In this document: piece after piece, positions 7,961 to 17,014 of the stretch
Position numbering within the stretch: position 1 is the stretch's first letter
Layout of the letters: each line of letters begins with the position of its first letter
Assembly (NCBI GenBank): GCA_023416335.1
Contig: JAEZHY010000135.1
Span: 1 to 41,617, forward strand
Length of the DNA stretch: 41,617 nt
Source: Pseudomonadota bacterium
GTDB taxonomy: Bacteria; Desulfobacterota; Syntrophobacteria; Syntrophobacterales; Syntrophobacteraceae
Direction of reading: 5' to 3'
Notes under the pieces: model-generated
What the model saw: the letters and a program-made list of their open reading frames with translations, nothing else
Databases searched by the model: none
Told to the model about the DNA's origin: nothing
Program-made: the position numbers and the translations under genes

Positions 7961-8167
7961 TTTGTGAAATAGCCCGCCTTCCCGGCCCAATCTGCCGGCC
8001 AATGAAATCTCAAAGATTTTACAGTCCACAGAGAGTGAACCTGAAAGGGTTCGTCCGGTATTTCAGAATCCATCCTACACAGTATTTGCCATTAGATCAG
8101 AATCCTTATCTTTGAATGTGATAAAAGAGCGAGAAGGCCTGAAAGGGGGTTCTCTTCAGGGACTTCG
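7961..8167. other. Gap before the PAS histidine kinase
   Basis: No gene is visible. A short open frame at 8112 in another phase simply overlaps the kinase start. No promoter could be assigned. Confidence 0.4.
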
Positions 8168-10288
8168 ATGCCGGCTCCGTTCACCCGGAATTCCTACTCT
8201 CCCCTTTCACTTTCTGCGCCGTCAGGAGAAAGCGAAAAGCTTATGGAGCCCTGGAATACGGAAGGCAACATACAAAAAGGCGGCCGGAATGACGGGAAGT
8301 CTCATGCGCGAAGAGGCGGCCACATCGGAGCCCTGCCCCCGGGGGCCGAACAGGTTGGAAAGCGATCGGATGCGCCTGCCGGCGGGAAACCGTGGCTTTC
8401 GCATGGCCAATTTCATGACATTCTGGAGATGGTTACCGACGGGATTCTCTGGCTGGACCGGAAATGGCGGATCCAGTACTGCAACAGGGCCGGAGCAATT
8501 CTGCTGGGCCTGGAGAGGGAGCATGTCGTAGGGAGCCTTCTCTCCGAGGTGTTCCCGGATGCGAAAAGAGGGTTGCTTCTTGCCGAGTGCGAACGTGCGG
8601 TGGAGGCAGGCACTCCTGTGCATTGCGAGGAGTTTATTTCCGGCCCCATTGACAGGTGGGTCGAGATCGATGCCTATCCTTCCATAAATGGACTGTATCT
8701 AATCCTCAAAGACGTGACCCGGCGGAGGCTGCTTGAAAACGAGCTCCGCAGGGGAAAAGAAGAACTGGAAACGCGAGTCAGGGAACGCACCAGGGAACTG
8801 ATGGAAGCGAACAGTTCCCTGGAAGCGCAGGCAATGCAGATAGACGCCTTCTTCGCGCATTCCATCTCGCCTCTGGCGTTTCTCGATCCAAAATTCAACT
8901 TCATCCGTGTAAATGAAGCTTATGCCGCAGCTTGCGGACGCAAGGCGGAGGAGTTTCCCGGGCAAAACTATTTCAGAATGTTTCCCTCATCCCAAATGCG
9001 GACCGGCTTCGAGCGGGTGGTCGAAAGCGGGAAACCGCTTCAGATTTACAGGTGGCCGTATAAAAATCCGGACCGCCCGGAGTGGGGAACGACCTATTGG
9101 GATTTATGCCTGGAGCCGATTTTCGACGACTCCGGCAAGATAGAGTTCCTTGTCTTTTCGCTGGACAATGTTACGGAGCAGAAGCGGGCGGAAGAAGTCC
9201 TCAGCGAGACCGAGCAGAGGCTGAAAAATATTATCGATCATGCTCCCGTTTACATTTTCATGAAAGACCTCGATGGAAGATATACGGTTATGAACCGAAT
9301 GTTTGAAAAGGGGTTCGGTCAAAGCCCCGAGGCAGTAATCGGAAAAACCGCCCACGAAATTTTCCCGCCCGACATTGCCGACCGGTTTGTCAAAAACGAT
9401 CGAAAGGTCCTGGAAACCGGGAGCGCACAGGAGTTCGAGGAGGAGGTCCAGGTTGCAGGGGGTCTCAGAGATTTTTCAGCGCTCCTTTTCCCGCTTCGGA
9501 ACCTGGAAAACCGGATATATGCGATTTGCGGGATTGCAATAGACGTAACGGACCGGAAGAACGCCGAAAGGGAACTCCAGGAATACACCAGGCGGCTGGA
9601 GGAGTTGAACAACGAATTGCAGCAGTTCGCCTACGTTGCTTCGCACGATCTCCAGGAACCGTTACGTAAAATCAAGGCCTTCGGCGAAATGCTCAAAACC
9701 CGGTACAGGGACAAGGTCGACGATACCGGAAAGGACTACATCGACCGTATGTCCAGTGCCGCCGGGCGGATGGAGAATTTTATCTCCGATCTTTTGAAGT
9801 ACTCGAGAATAGTCACTAAGGCGGAGTCGTTCGAAGGGATCAGTCTGAATTCCGTTTTGGACGAAGTCTACCAGACTTTTGAGTACCGGGTGCAAAACAC
9901 GGGCGGCAAAATCGAGATAGGCGACCTGCCCGCTGTCGAAGCGGACTCGACACAGATGAAGCAACTGTTTCAGAACCTCATCGGCAACTCTTTGAAATTT
10001 CAGAAGCCGGGTCAAAAGCCCATCATCAAAATATATGCAGAAAAGGAGGAGACGGTCTGCCGGATATGCGTGGAGGACAATGGGATCGGTTTCGAGGAAA
10101 AGTTCCTCGACCGCATTTTTGTGCCGTTTCAACGCCTGCACGGCCGCAGTGAATATGAAGGGACCGGAATGGGCCTGGCAATCTGCAAGAAAATAGTCGA
10201 GCGGCACGGGGGCAGTATAACGGCGAAAAGCAGTCCGGAGAAGGGGGCAACGTTTATCGTCACACTGCCTTTACGCCGGGACGGGTGA
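8168..10288 (+). CDS. Cytoplasmic PAS-PAS-PAS sensor histidine kinase
   Basis: A 706-residue kinase with no membrane segment or signal peptide, so probably a cytosolic sensor. After a low-complexity tail of about 80 residues come three PAS regions: about 83-190 (ending LILKDVTRR), 225-340 (ending FSLDNVTEQKRAEE) and 345-462 (ending GIAIDVTDRKNAER). Coiled coils of the ELETRVRERTRELMEANS type join them. The HisKA motif is YVASHDLQEPLRKI with phospho-acceptor His493. The ATPase domain shows NLIGNSLKFQ (N box), EDNGIGFEEKF (G1) and GTGMGLAICKKI (G2). The start ATG has AGGGA just upstream. No cognate response regulator with an output domain lies nearby; the next gene carries a receiver domain and may be the phosphorylation partner. 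Signal unknown. Confidence 0.95.
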   Translation: MPAPFTRNSYSPLSLSAPSGESEKLMEPWNTEGNIQKGGRNDGKSHARRGGHIGALPPGAEQVGKRSDAPAGGKPWLSHGQFHDILEMVTDGILWLDRKWRIQYCNRAGAILLGLEREHVVGSLLSEVFPDAKRGLLLAECERAVEAGTPVHCEEFISGPIDRWVEIDAYPSINGLYLILKDVTRRRLLENELRRGKEELETRVRERTRELMEANSSLEAQAMQIDAFFAHSISPLAFLDPKFNFIRVNEAYAAACGRKAEEFPGQNYFRMFPSSQMRTGFERVVESGKPLQIYRWPYKNPDRPEWGTTYWDLCLEPIFDDSGKIEFLVFSLDNVTEQKRAEEVLSETEQRLKNIIDHAPVYIFMKDLDGRYTVMNRMFEKGFGQSPEAVIGKTAHEIFPPDIADRFVKNDRKVLETGSAQEFEEEVQVAGGLRDFSALLFPLRNLENRIYAICGIAIDVTDRKNAERELQEYTRRLEELNNELQQFAYVASHDLQEPLRKIKAFGEMLKTRYRDKVDDTGKDYIDRMSSAAGRMENFISDLLKYSRIVTKAESFEGISLNSVLDEVYQTFEYRVQNTGGKIEIGDLPAVEADSTQMKQLFQNLIGNSLKFQKPGQKPIIKIYAEKEETVCRICVEDNGIGFEEKFLDRIFVPFQRLHGRSEYEGTGMGLAICKKIVERHGGSITAKSSPEKGATFIVTLPLRRDG

Positions 10289-10448
10289 TCCGATGCACAT
10301 GCTTGCGGATAGATGCTGCTTGCCTAAAAAAGCAATATATCCGGCGACTTGTGTTCGAGTTATAATAATTGGCGTCCCCGGGTCGTAAGATCATCCGGAT
10401 AAATTACTGTTGCCGAAACGGTTTCGGCTTACTTACAAAGGGTTTCAT

Positions 10449-12596
10449 ATGGATCAGCTTCATTTCAACATTCTGCTCATAGAAGATGACGAGGAAGACT
10501 ACATCATAGTCAAAGCCTTGCTTTCCGAAGTCCGGAGCATGAAATTCGACATCGACTGGGCTCCGACCTATGAAGAAGGTCTAGCGAAACTCTGCGATCC
10601 AACCAGCTATGATGCGTGTCTGCTTGACTACCGTCTTGGCGTGCATGACGGGCTCGAACTTCTGCATGAGTCTGCACGGATGTCCTGCAACATTCCAATA
10701 ATCGTCCTGACGGGCCAGGGAGACCACGATATCGACCTGGAGGCCATGCGGGCCGGGGCGGCCGACTACCTCGTCAAGGGACTCATTACCAAAGAACTGC
10801 TGGAGCGCACGATCCGTTACTCGATTGAGCGCAAACGTACCGAAACCGCGTTGAGGAATGCCCGGGACGAACTCGAAATCCGGGTGCAGGAGCGGACTGC
10901 CGACCTGGAAGCCGCCAACACGGCCTTGAAGGAAAGCGAGGAACGGTACCGCATTCTGGTCGAGAGCGCATTGGACATCATTTATACCGTCTCGGTCCAG
11001 GGAAAGATCGAAAGCGTCAATCCCGCCTTTGAAACCGTCACCGGCTGGTCTGAAAGCGACTGGGTAGGGAAGGATTACTGGGCGCTGCTTCATCCGGACG
11101 ACAGAGAAGGCACTCTCCATCGATTTCGAAGGGTTCTGAGAGGGGAGACCTCTCCTTCCGAACTGCGCATCGTCTCCAGGTCGGGGGAGATAAAACTGCT
11201 CGAATGCATGTCGGTCCCGCTCATGAGGAGAGGCAAGGTCACCGGGATAGTAGGCACCGCTCGCGACGTCACCGAGAGAAGGCGGATGGAAGAGGCTCTG
11301 CGAAGGGCCAACGATGTGCTGGAAGTTCGAGTCAGGGAACGAACGGCGGAACTTGCCAAGGCAAATGAGGCGCTGCGGGTCGATGAGATGCGCCTTCAGG
11401 CATTATGGAACCTTAGCCAGATGAACGGCGCGTCAACAAAAGAAATTGCGGACTTCGTCCTTGGCGAGCAGGTAAGAATCACCGGCAGCAAGTTCGGGGC
11501 GCTCGGCTTCATGAACGAGACCGAAACCGTTATGACCGCGTACGGATGGTCAAAGGACGTACTGGATGTTTGCGGCGGGGGTGGTAAACGCGCGCAATGG
11601 CCGGTTGCCGAGAATTGTATCTGGGCCGAGGCCATGAAGAGCAGAAGTCACCTGATCCTGAACGACAGGAATAAGATCAAGCTTTCGCTGGAGGGATATC
11701 CCGATCCCAAGCCGATCGAGCGGCTCATGACCGTGCCCGTTTTCGACGGGGAAAGAATAGTTGCCCTGGCTGTAGTTGGAGACAAGGATACCGATTACGA
11801 CGATTCCGATGCCCGGCAGATCAGCTTGCTTCTGGACGGAATGTGGAGCCTGATTCGCCGCGAGCGCGCGGAGAAAGCGTTGCGGGAGGCGGAAAGTCTG
11901 GCTGCAATGGGCAGGGCTCTTTCCGGCGTGGCCCATGACATAAAGACTCCCCTTATCGCAATCGGCGGTTTTACCCGAATCGTTCAAAATCACCTCGAAT
12001 CCGAAAATGCCGACTGGAAAAAGCTCGATATCGTGCTCAAGGAAACCGGGCGCCTGGAGAAAATGGTGAAAGACATGCTCGATTTCTCCCGGCCTCTCGA
12101 ACTCAACAGGTCCCGGGAAGACCTTGTGGACGTGGTACTCGAGACGTTTACCCTGCTCGAACCGGTTGCAAACGAGAGGGGTGTCAGACTTGAGTCGGAT
12201 CTGCGCCGAACGGCTCCCGTGCTGATAGACCCCATGAGGATGAAACAAGCGCTCATGAATCTCCTGCTGAACGCCATCCAGGCCTCACCGGAGGGCAGGC
12301 GCGTCACTACGCGGATCGACACGCTGGGCAGGAGTCTCGTTCTCGAAGTCATCGACTGCGGATGCGGCATTCCGGGCGACAAGAGAAGGGAAATCTTCTC
12401 TCCTTTCTTTACCACCAAGAAAGAAGGAACCGGACTCGGACTTCCGATCGTCAAGAAAATCGTTGAAGCGCACAGCGGCTGCATCGAGGTGGTGGACAAT
12501 CCGGATGTTGGGGTCACGTTCCGTGTATCGATCCCGATCGCGTTTCACGAAGAAGAGGCTTTGACCGGAGAGGAACAATATTGCGTCAATTTTTAG
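10449..12596 (+). CDS. Receiver-PAS-GAF hybrid histidine kinase
   Basis: A 715-residue soluble signalling protein. Order: response-regulator receiver about 7-125 (acidic pocket EDDEED near 12-17, phospho-acceptor Asp60 in LLDYRLG, Thr88 and Lys110), coiled coil, PAS about 170-290 (ending GTARDVTERRR), second coiled coil, a GAF-type domain about 330-470, HisKA with AHDIKTPLIAIGG (His496), and ATPase domain with NLLLNAIQAS, DCGCGIPGDKR and GTGLGLPIVKKI. A receiver placed before the sensor modules suggests input from another kinase, plausibly the one encoded 160 bases upstream. The start at 10449 has AAGGG before it; an upstream TTG at 10410 is less likely. No DNA-binding output is present, so the downstream target is unknown. 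Confidence 0.94.
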   Translation: MDQLHFNILLIEDDEEDYIIVKALLSEVRSMKFDIDWAPTYEEGLAKLCDPTSYDACLLDYRLGVHDGLELLHESARMSCNIPIIVLTGQGDHDIDLEAMRAGAADYLVKGLITKELLERTIRYSIERKRTETALRNARDELEIRVQERTADLEAANTALKESEERYRILVESALDIIYTVSVQGKIESVNPAFETVTGWSESDWVGKDYWALLHPDDREGTLHRFRRVLRGETSPSELRIVSRSGEIKLLECMSVPLMRRGKVTGIVGTARDVTERRRMEEALRRANDVLEVRVRERTAELAKANEALRVDEMRLQALWNLSQMNGASTKEIADFVLGEQVRITGSKFGALGFMNETETVMTAYGWSKDVLDVCGGGGKRAQWPVAENCIWAEAMKSRSHLILNDRNKIKLSLEGYPDPKPIERLMTVPVFDGERIVALAVVGDKDTDYDDSDARQISLLLDGMWSLIRRERAEKALREAESLAAMGRALSGVAHDIKTPLIAIGGFTRIVQNHLESENADWKKLDIVLKETGRLEKMVKDMLDFSRPLELNRSREDLVDVVLETFTLLEPVANERGVRLESDLRRTAPVLIDPMRMKQALMNLLLNAIQASPEGRRVTTRIDTLGRSLVLEVIDCGCGIPGDKRREIFSPFFTTKKEGTGLGLPIVKKIVEAHSGCIEVVDNPDVGVTFRVSIPIAFHEEEALTGEEQYCVNF

Positions 12597-13257
12597 AATG
12601 GTGAGGAAGAGAGAGTGAACTGTGAATATTGAGCTGAAAAAGCCTTCTGCTGGTTCCCGGGCTCCGGGGGGGTGTTGCTCAAATGGAAATAAACCTGGTT
12701 GCCCAGGCATTTTTCGACGGAGTTCCCAATCCCGTCATCCCGCAGTGCTTTTGAGCCGGGAACCAGAGTTCTTTACGTCTTGACGACCTGTCTGAAGGTA
12801 TTGGCTGCCGGGTTAGGGTTGTGCGTGGGAGATTGGCGATGTCGCCTTTTTGCCGGGACGAAGGTATATGTCCGGATTCTGTTGTTATTTGCAATAGTTG
12901 AAGTCTTCTGCTCCACATATTGATTCGGATAAGTGTCTGGGAAGCTTTAATAAAAAGTGCAAGACAGTAATCGTTCTCCCTTTTTATCAACTTGCCATTA
13001 TCACTCCATAATTCAGAAAATATGAATTGTTGCCAGAAATTTTCTTGCATTTCCTCAAGCATTCTATGAAAATCGTCTGACCTGTTCAAAACAGGAACTT
13101 TTTAGGGGCAAAGCACGAATCTACCGGAGGCAAATCACCCAACCTTGCGTCATACGGCAAAAATTGGGAGCTGTTAAGCCTTGTATGCTCAACAGAGACC
13201 CCGCGGATTTCTGTGCCTTTTCCGATCCAACGGTTTGAACTGTGCTCAGGAGAAATC
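12597..13257. other. Long gap before remA with a family C repeat
   Basis: It contains family C copy 3 at 12695-12786. A minus-strand frame at 12679-13089 (136 codons, TTG start, no ribosome site) runs through that repeat and is probably not a gene, although its first 50 codons look protein-like. In many genomes yicC precedes remA-gmk; it is not found here. Confidence 0.5.
12695..12786 (+). repeat. Interspersed repeat family C, copy 3
   Basis: The core CCCGTCATCCCGCAGTGC, then TTTTGAGCCGGGAACCAGAG, is the reverse complement of the copies at 7891 and 17364. The left arm CCCAGGCATTTTTCGAC also aligns with the right arm of copy 4. Confidence 0.8.
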
Positions 13258-13536
13258 ATGGAAGTAAAGCTGCTCAACATCGGTTTTGGCAACACAGTGA
13301 TTGCAAATCGCGTCGTAGCGATCGTATCCCCGGCATCGGCTCCAATGAAGAGACTCAAGGAGGATGCCAGACAGGGAAACAAGCTTATCGATGCGACCAT
13401 GGGCCGCCGTACCCGGTCGATAATAGTCACCGACAGCGACCATGTGATTCTATCCGGTGTTCAGGCAGAAACAATTGCACAGAGGCTTCTGATGGATGGT
13501 AATTCCAGAGAAGCCAATCTGATCAAGCAGCTTTAG
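13258..13536 (+). CDS. remA: RemA family (DUF370) small regulatory protein
   Basis: A 92-residue protein of the RemA/DUF370 family, recognised from [19 protein letters not shown] near the start, the basic [20 protein letters not shown] block, and TDSDHVILS. In Bacillus subtilis, RemA is a ring-forming DNA-binding activator of biofilm matrix genes. In Proteobacteria the role is not settled, and the usual clue is what is seen here: a position directly before guanylate kinase. The start at 13258 has CAGGAG six bases upstream; the open frame extends further back but that part lacks family similarity. It is separated from gmk by three bases, so the two are one transcript. Confidence 0.93.
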   Translation: MEVKLLNIGFGNTVIANRVVAIVSPASAPMKRLKEDARQGNKLIDATMGRRTRSIIVTDSDHVILSGVQAETIAQRLLMDGNSREANLIKQL

Positions 13537-13539
13537 CCC

Positions 13540-14169
13540 ATGTTCCCGCCTGCAGCTTCCGGACAACTCTTTATAGTATCCGCTCCTTCCGGTGTGGGGA
13601 AATCCACCATAATCAGAAGCGTACTGGAGGAGTGTCCGAAACTGAAGTTTTCCGTATCCTGCACGACCCGCCCGCCGCGTCCCGAAGAAGTGCCCGGGAA
13701 AGACTATCATTTTATCGCCAAAGAGGAATTTCGAAACGGGATCGATTCGGGACGGTTTTTGGAGTGGGCGGAAGTTCACGGTGAATACTACGGTACGGAT
13801 GTGCATCCCATAGAAAAGTGGCTGAAGGCCGGAAACAACGTGCTTCTGGACATCGACGTTCAGGGTGCCCGGCTTGTCCGGTGTGCCTATCCGGCCGCAC
13901 AAACGATCTTTATTCTGCCTCCCTCGCTAAATATCCTTGAAGAGCGCCTTCGCAGCCGCGGCACGGAATCGGAAGAGCAACTTGCCATCCGTTTCGCTGC
14001 TGCACAGCGTGAATTGCTCGAAGCTCCCTGGTATGACTACATCGTGATAAACGACGATCTGCAGGAGGCGATTGCGGATATGAAGGCGATCCTGCGTGCC
14101 GGCCGCTGCAGTCGGACCGTTCAGTCCACGAAGCTCAGGGCCTTTCTTCTGTCGCTTTCCCCTGCCTGA
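13540..14169 (+). CDS. gmk: Guanylate kinase
   Basis: A 209-residue cytosolic enzyme converting GMP and ATP to GDP and ADP. It shows the P-loop SAPSGVGKST at residues 14-23, the GMP-binding stretch SCTTRPPRPEEVPGKDYHF, then EWAEVHGEYYGT, the Walker-B-like LLDIDVQGA, and the lid region LEERLRSRGTESEEQLAIR. Length is typical. The start lies three bases after the remA stop and has no ribosome site of its own, so it probably depends on coupling from remA. rpoZ, often next in related operons, is replaced here by rlmB. Confidence 0.97.
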   Translation: MFPPAASGQLFIVSAPSGVGKSTIIRSVLEECPKLKFSVSCTTRPPRPEEVPGKDYHFIAKEEFRNGIDSGRFLEWAEVHGEYYGTDVHPIEKWLKAGNNVLLDIDVQGARLVRCAYPAAQTIFILPPSLNILEERLRSRGTESEEQLAIRFAAAQRELLEAPWYDYIVINDDLQEAIADMKAILRAGRCSRTVQSTKLRAFLLSLSPA

Positions 14170-14185
14170 TGCTTAACTTCTCCTG

Positions 14186-14938
14186 ATGAAGAAACCTTCT
14201 GAAAAGCAAATCTGGATTTCAGGAATCAACCCGGTCAGGGAAGCTTTGCGCGCGGGGAAGATTTCCGGCGGAGAATTCCTTATCGCCCGCAACGATCAGA
14301 GGGGGCGGGAACTGGAGGAACTCGCGGCCGCACAAGGCGTTCCGGTGCGCCGGAGCACGCGTGAGGACCTGACCGAACTTGCCGGCCACACACACCACCA
14401 GGGAGCGGCCCTCAAGATCTCCGAATATCCGTATGCGTCGCTGGAATCTCTAATCGGAGGCAAACCCGCCGAGCACGATCCTCTCGTGCTTTTGGACAGC
14501 ATCCAGGACCCACACAACCTTGGGGCAATCATGCGGAGCGCCTGCTTTTTGGGGGCAAAAGGGGTGATAATTCCCCGGGATCGGGCAGCGCAGGTGACCT
14601 CGGCGGTCATGAAAACCGCCGCCGGTGCGACGTCCTACATTGCCGTCGCGCAGATCACGAACGTCTCACGAGTGCTCAAGCAGATGAAACAGGCGGGATA
14701 CTGGGTGGCGGGGCTCGACCTGGAAGGAAGCAAAACCTTGTATGAAGCCGATCTGACCGTTCCGATCTGTCTGGTTGTCGGAAACGAACAGAAAGGGATC
14801 CGACCGCTGGTGAAAAGCGAGTGCGATCTTCTCCTTCGCATACCGGCAGGAGGCCCTCTCGATTCGCTGAACGCCGCTTCGGCCGCCGCGGTTGCCCTGG
14901 CGGAAATCCAGCGGCAGCGGCTCACTGCCGCAAAATAG
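14186..14938 (+). CDS. rlmB: TrmH/SpoU-family RNA 2'-O-methyltransferase, RlmB type
   Basis: A 250-residue SPOUT methyltransferase. The N-terminal substrate-binding domain (about 1-85) begins IWISGINPVREALRAG, which is diagnostic of the RlmB group that methylates a guanosine ribose in 23S rRNA. The catalytic domain carries the three SpoU motifs: LDSIQDPHNLGAIMRSA, CLVVGNEQKGIRP and LRIPAGGPLDSLNAASAAAV, which build the trefoil knot that binds S-adenosylmethionine. It sits 16 bases after gmk and has no obvious ribosome site. Its last 17 bases overlap the tail of yggS on the other strand. Confidence 0.93.
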   Translation: MKKPSEKQIWISGINPVREALRAGKISGGEFLIARNDQRGRELEELAAAQGVPVRRSTREDLTELAGHTHHQGAALKISEYPYASLESLIGGKPAEHDPLVLLDSIQDPHNLGAIMRSACFLGAKGVIIPRDRAAQVTSAVMKTAAGATSYIAVAQITNVSRVLKQMKQAGYWVAGLDLEGSKTLYEADLTVPICLVVGNEQKGIRPLVKSECDLLLRIPAGGPLDSLNAASAAAVALAEIQRQRLTAAK

Positions 14939-15632
14939 GCCGCTTTCCGAAAAGGGCCGTTCCTATCCGTACCAGCGTGGCCCCTTCCTCTATCGCAACC
15001 TCGAAATCGCCGCTCATCCCCATCGAAAGCTCCGTCAAGTCTTCAGATTGGCGGTGTTCCCTTCGCAGTCCGTCGAACAGTTCCTTCATCTGCCTGAAGA
15101 AAGGGCGAGCCAATTCCGGGGCGTCGAAAAAGGGCGGGAGTGCCATGAGTCCGCGCACGTCGAGCCATTCGAGCCCGGACACTTTCTTGAAAAAAGGAAA
15201 AAGTTCCGCGGGCGCTATTCCGCTCTTGGTTTCTTCTCCTCCGATATTTACCTGGATGAGAACCGGCATGCGTTTGCCGACTTTTGCGGCCCTCCGGTCC
15301 AGTTCCAGGGCGAGGCTCTCCCTGTCCAGCGACTCTATCCAGTCGCAGCACTCGACTGCTATCTTTGCCTTGTTTGTCTGGAGGTGCCCTATGCAGTGCC
15401 AGGAAACAGGAAGACCGGCCAGTTCGCGTCTCTTGTTCTGAGCTTCCTGGATATAATTTTCTCCCAAAATCGTTATCCCGGCCGCGATCCCTTCCCGGAT
15501 CCGCTCGACCGGTACCGTCTTGGTGACTCCGACGAGCTTGACCTCAGACGGGGCGCGGCTTGCTCTGCGGCAAGCGGCCTCGATCCTTTCCCGAATCAGG
15601 GCCAGATTGTTTGCTACCGAATCCATTTCCAT
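14922..15632 (-). CDS. yggS: YggS-family pyridoxal phosphate homeostasis protein (PLPHP)
   Basis: A 236-residue, single-domain alanine-racemase-fold protein that binds pyridoxal 5'-phosphate and helps balance vitamin B6 and amino-acid pools. It has no known catalytic turnover. Seen are KLVGVTKTVP, with the Lys that forms the Schiff base, then GENYIQEAQNKR, WHCIGHLQTNKAK, VLIQVNIGGEETKSG and the phosphate-binding LSMGMSGDFEVAIEEGATLVRIG. The frame remains open far upstream into chrA, but the family starts at MEMDSVANN; ATG 15632 has GGAG seven bases before it. It follows chrA by 38 bases and is tail-to-tail with rlmB, overlapping by 17 bases. Confidence 0.95.
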   Translation of the reverse strand: MEMDSVANNLALIRERIEAACRRASRAPSEVKLVGVTKTVPVERIREGIAAGITILGENYIQEAQNKRRELAGLPVSWHCIGHLQTNKAKIAVECCDWIESLDRESLALELDRRAAKVGKRMPVLIQVNIGGEETKSGIAPAELFPFFKKVSGLEWLDVRGLMALPPFFDAPELARPFFRQMKELFDGLRREHRQSEDLTELSMGMSGDFEVAIEEGATLVRIGTALFGKRPILRQ

Positions 15633-15670
15633 TTCTATGCTCCGTGGACCGGGATTTTCCCGAAAGGCCT

Positions 15671-17014
15671 CTAAAATAGCAGGTTCCGGGCCATCCCTGC
15701 AAGTGCGCCCACAGGTACGAGGTAGTGCAGGGGCAGGCGAAACTTCATGGAAAGTGCGAAGGATACCGTTGCCAGCCCGGCCGCGAAAAAGTCGAATGCG
15801 CCGTGTTCCGGAATAAGGACTTTCTCGCCGAAGAATACAGCCAGATTCAGTATAACTCCGACTACCGCGGATGTTACCCCCACGAGGGCCGCCTGAAGAC
15901 GTTGATTTTCCGAGAGCCTTTCTATGTACGGCGCTCCGAGCAGGATAAAGAAGAAGCAGGGCAGAAAAGTCATGTAGGTTGTAACGAGTGCGCCAAGTGT
16001 ACCGGCAAGCAACGGGCTGAGCGCACCGTGGTGATTCCATGCGCCGAAGAAACCCACGAACTGTGTCACCATAATGAGGGGCCCGGGAGTCGATTCGGCA
16101 AGACCCAGCCCCTGCACCATCTGGTGAGCGTCCAGCCATGCGAAATGGTTTACCGCCATATCCGCAATATAACTGAGGACCGCGTAGGCCCCTCCAAAAG
16201 TCACGAACGCTGCCTTGGTGAAGAAAAGGGCTTGGCGGGTAAGCACGTCCGGCAGACCCGGAAGAGCCCACAGCAGGGCGATGGGGATGCTCCAGAGCGC
16301 CAAAAAAGCGGCAACGAGGAAAAGATTGCGCCGGAGTGAAGGACGGGGTTCCGGGCTTGAAAGCGTTTCAGTGCCGTTTTCCGATGCGCGGTGAAGCAGT
16401 TCACAGGAAAGATAGACGTCCGGCCGCCACCGTTGAAGAATGAGCCCGCTCAGCGCCGCGGCTCCTATTACATAGGGAAAGGGAAGATGGAGGAAGTGAA
16501 TTGCAATGAAGGCCAGCGCCGCATAAACAAAAAGCCAGCGGTGACAAAGGGTTTTCTTTCCGATACGCAAAACTGCAGATGCCACAATAGCTATCACAAC
16601 CGGCTGCACGCCGTAAAGGAGCCCCCCGATTGCGGGAACATCGGATGATGCGGCCGCCATCCAGCTCAGGCCGAGCAGAACGAGGATGGAAGGAATAACG
16701 AAGAAAGCCCCGGCGAGGACTCCTCCGAGCGTTCCGTGAAGAAGCCAGCCGATGTAGATTGCAAGCTGCTGGGCTTCCGGTCCGGGAAGGATCATGCAAA
16801 AGTTCAGGGCTCTTATAAACTGCCTTTGGGGTATCCACTTCTTTGCATCGACGAGTTCGTGCTGCATTATGGCGATCTGGCCGGCAGGTCCCCCGAAGTT
16901 GATAAAACCCAGTTTGATCCAGAACCTGAGAGCTTCTTTGAACGGAACGGCAGTAGATAAGCTCCGCCCTTCGCGCTCGGAAAGCTGCTTACCGTGGGCA
17001 GATTCTTTGGGCAT
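15671..17014 (-). CDS. chrA: Chromate transporter ChrA, two-domain form
   Basis: A 447-residue inner-membrane protein of the CHR family, which exports chromate driven by the proton gradient. It is the long form with two homologous halves, each opening with the CHR signature: FWIKLGFINFGGPAGQ at about residue 30, and FTKAAFVTFGGAYAVL at about 260. Each is followed by the conserved proline-glycine loop (MILPGPEAQQLA and LAESTPGPLIMVTQFVG). About ten to twelve membrane segments are expected. The start ATG has CAGGA six bases upstream. It is the first gene of a two-gene unit with yggS. Some CHR proteins have other anion substrates, so chromate is a family-level assignment. Confidence 0.94.
   Translation of the reverse strand: MPKESAHGKQLSEREGRSLSTAVPFKEALRFWIKLGFINFGGPAGQIAIMQHELVDAKKWIPQRQFIRALNFCMILPGPEAQQLAIYIGWLLHGTLGGVLAGAFFVIPSILVLLGLSWMAAASSDVPAIGGLLYGVQPVVIAIVASAVLRIGKKTLCHRWLFVYAALAFIAIHFLHLPFPYVIGAAALSGLILQRWRPDVYLSCELLHRASENGTETLSSPEPRPSLRRNLFLVAAFLALWSIPIALLWALPGLPDVLTRQALFFTKAAFVTFGGAYAVLSYIADMAVNHFAWLDAHQMVQGLGLAESTPGPLIMVTQFVGFFGAWNHHGALSPLLAGTLGALVTTYMTFLPCFFFILLGAPYIERLSENQRLQAALVGVTSAVVGVILNLAVFFGEKVLIPEHGAFDFFAAGLATVSFALSMKFRLPLHYLVPVGALAGMARNLLF

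Noticed and set aside
12679..13089. Minus-strand open frame of 136 codons before remA
   Set aside because: TTG start, no ribosome site, and the second half runs through a family C repeat. The first 50 codons look mildly protein-like, so a gene remnant cannot be excluded.
14922..16271. One 449-codon minus-strand frame spanning yggS and part of chrA
   Set aside because: Only the last 236 codons match the YggS family; the upstream part is an antiphase shadow of chrA.
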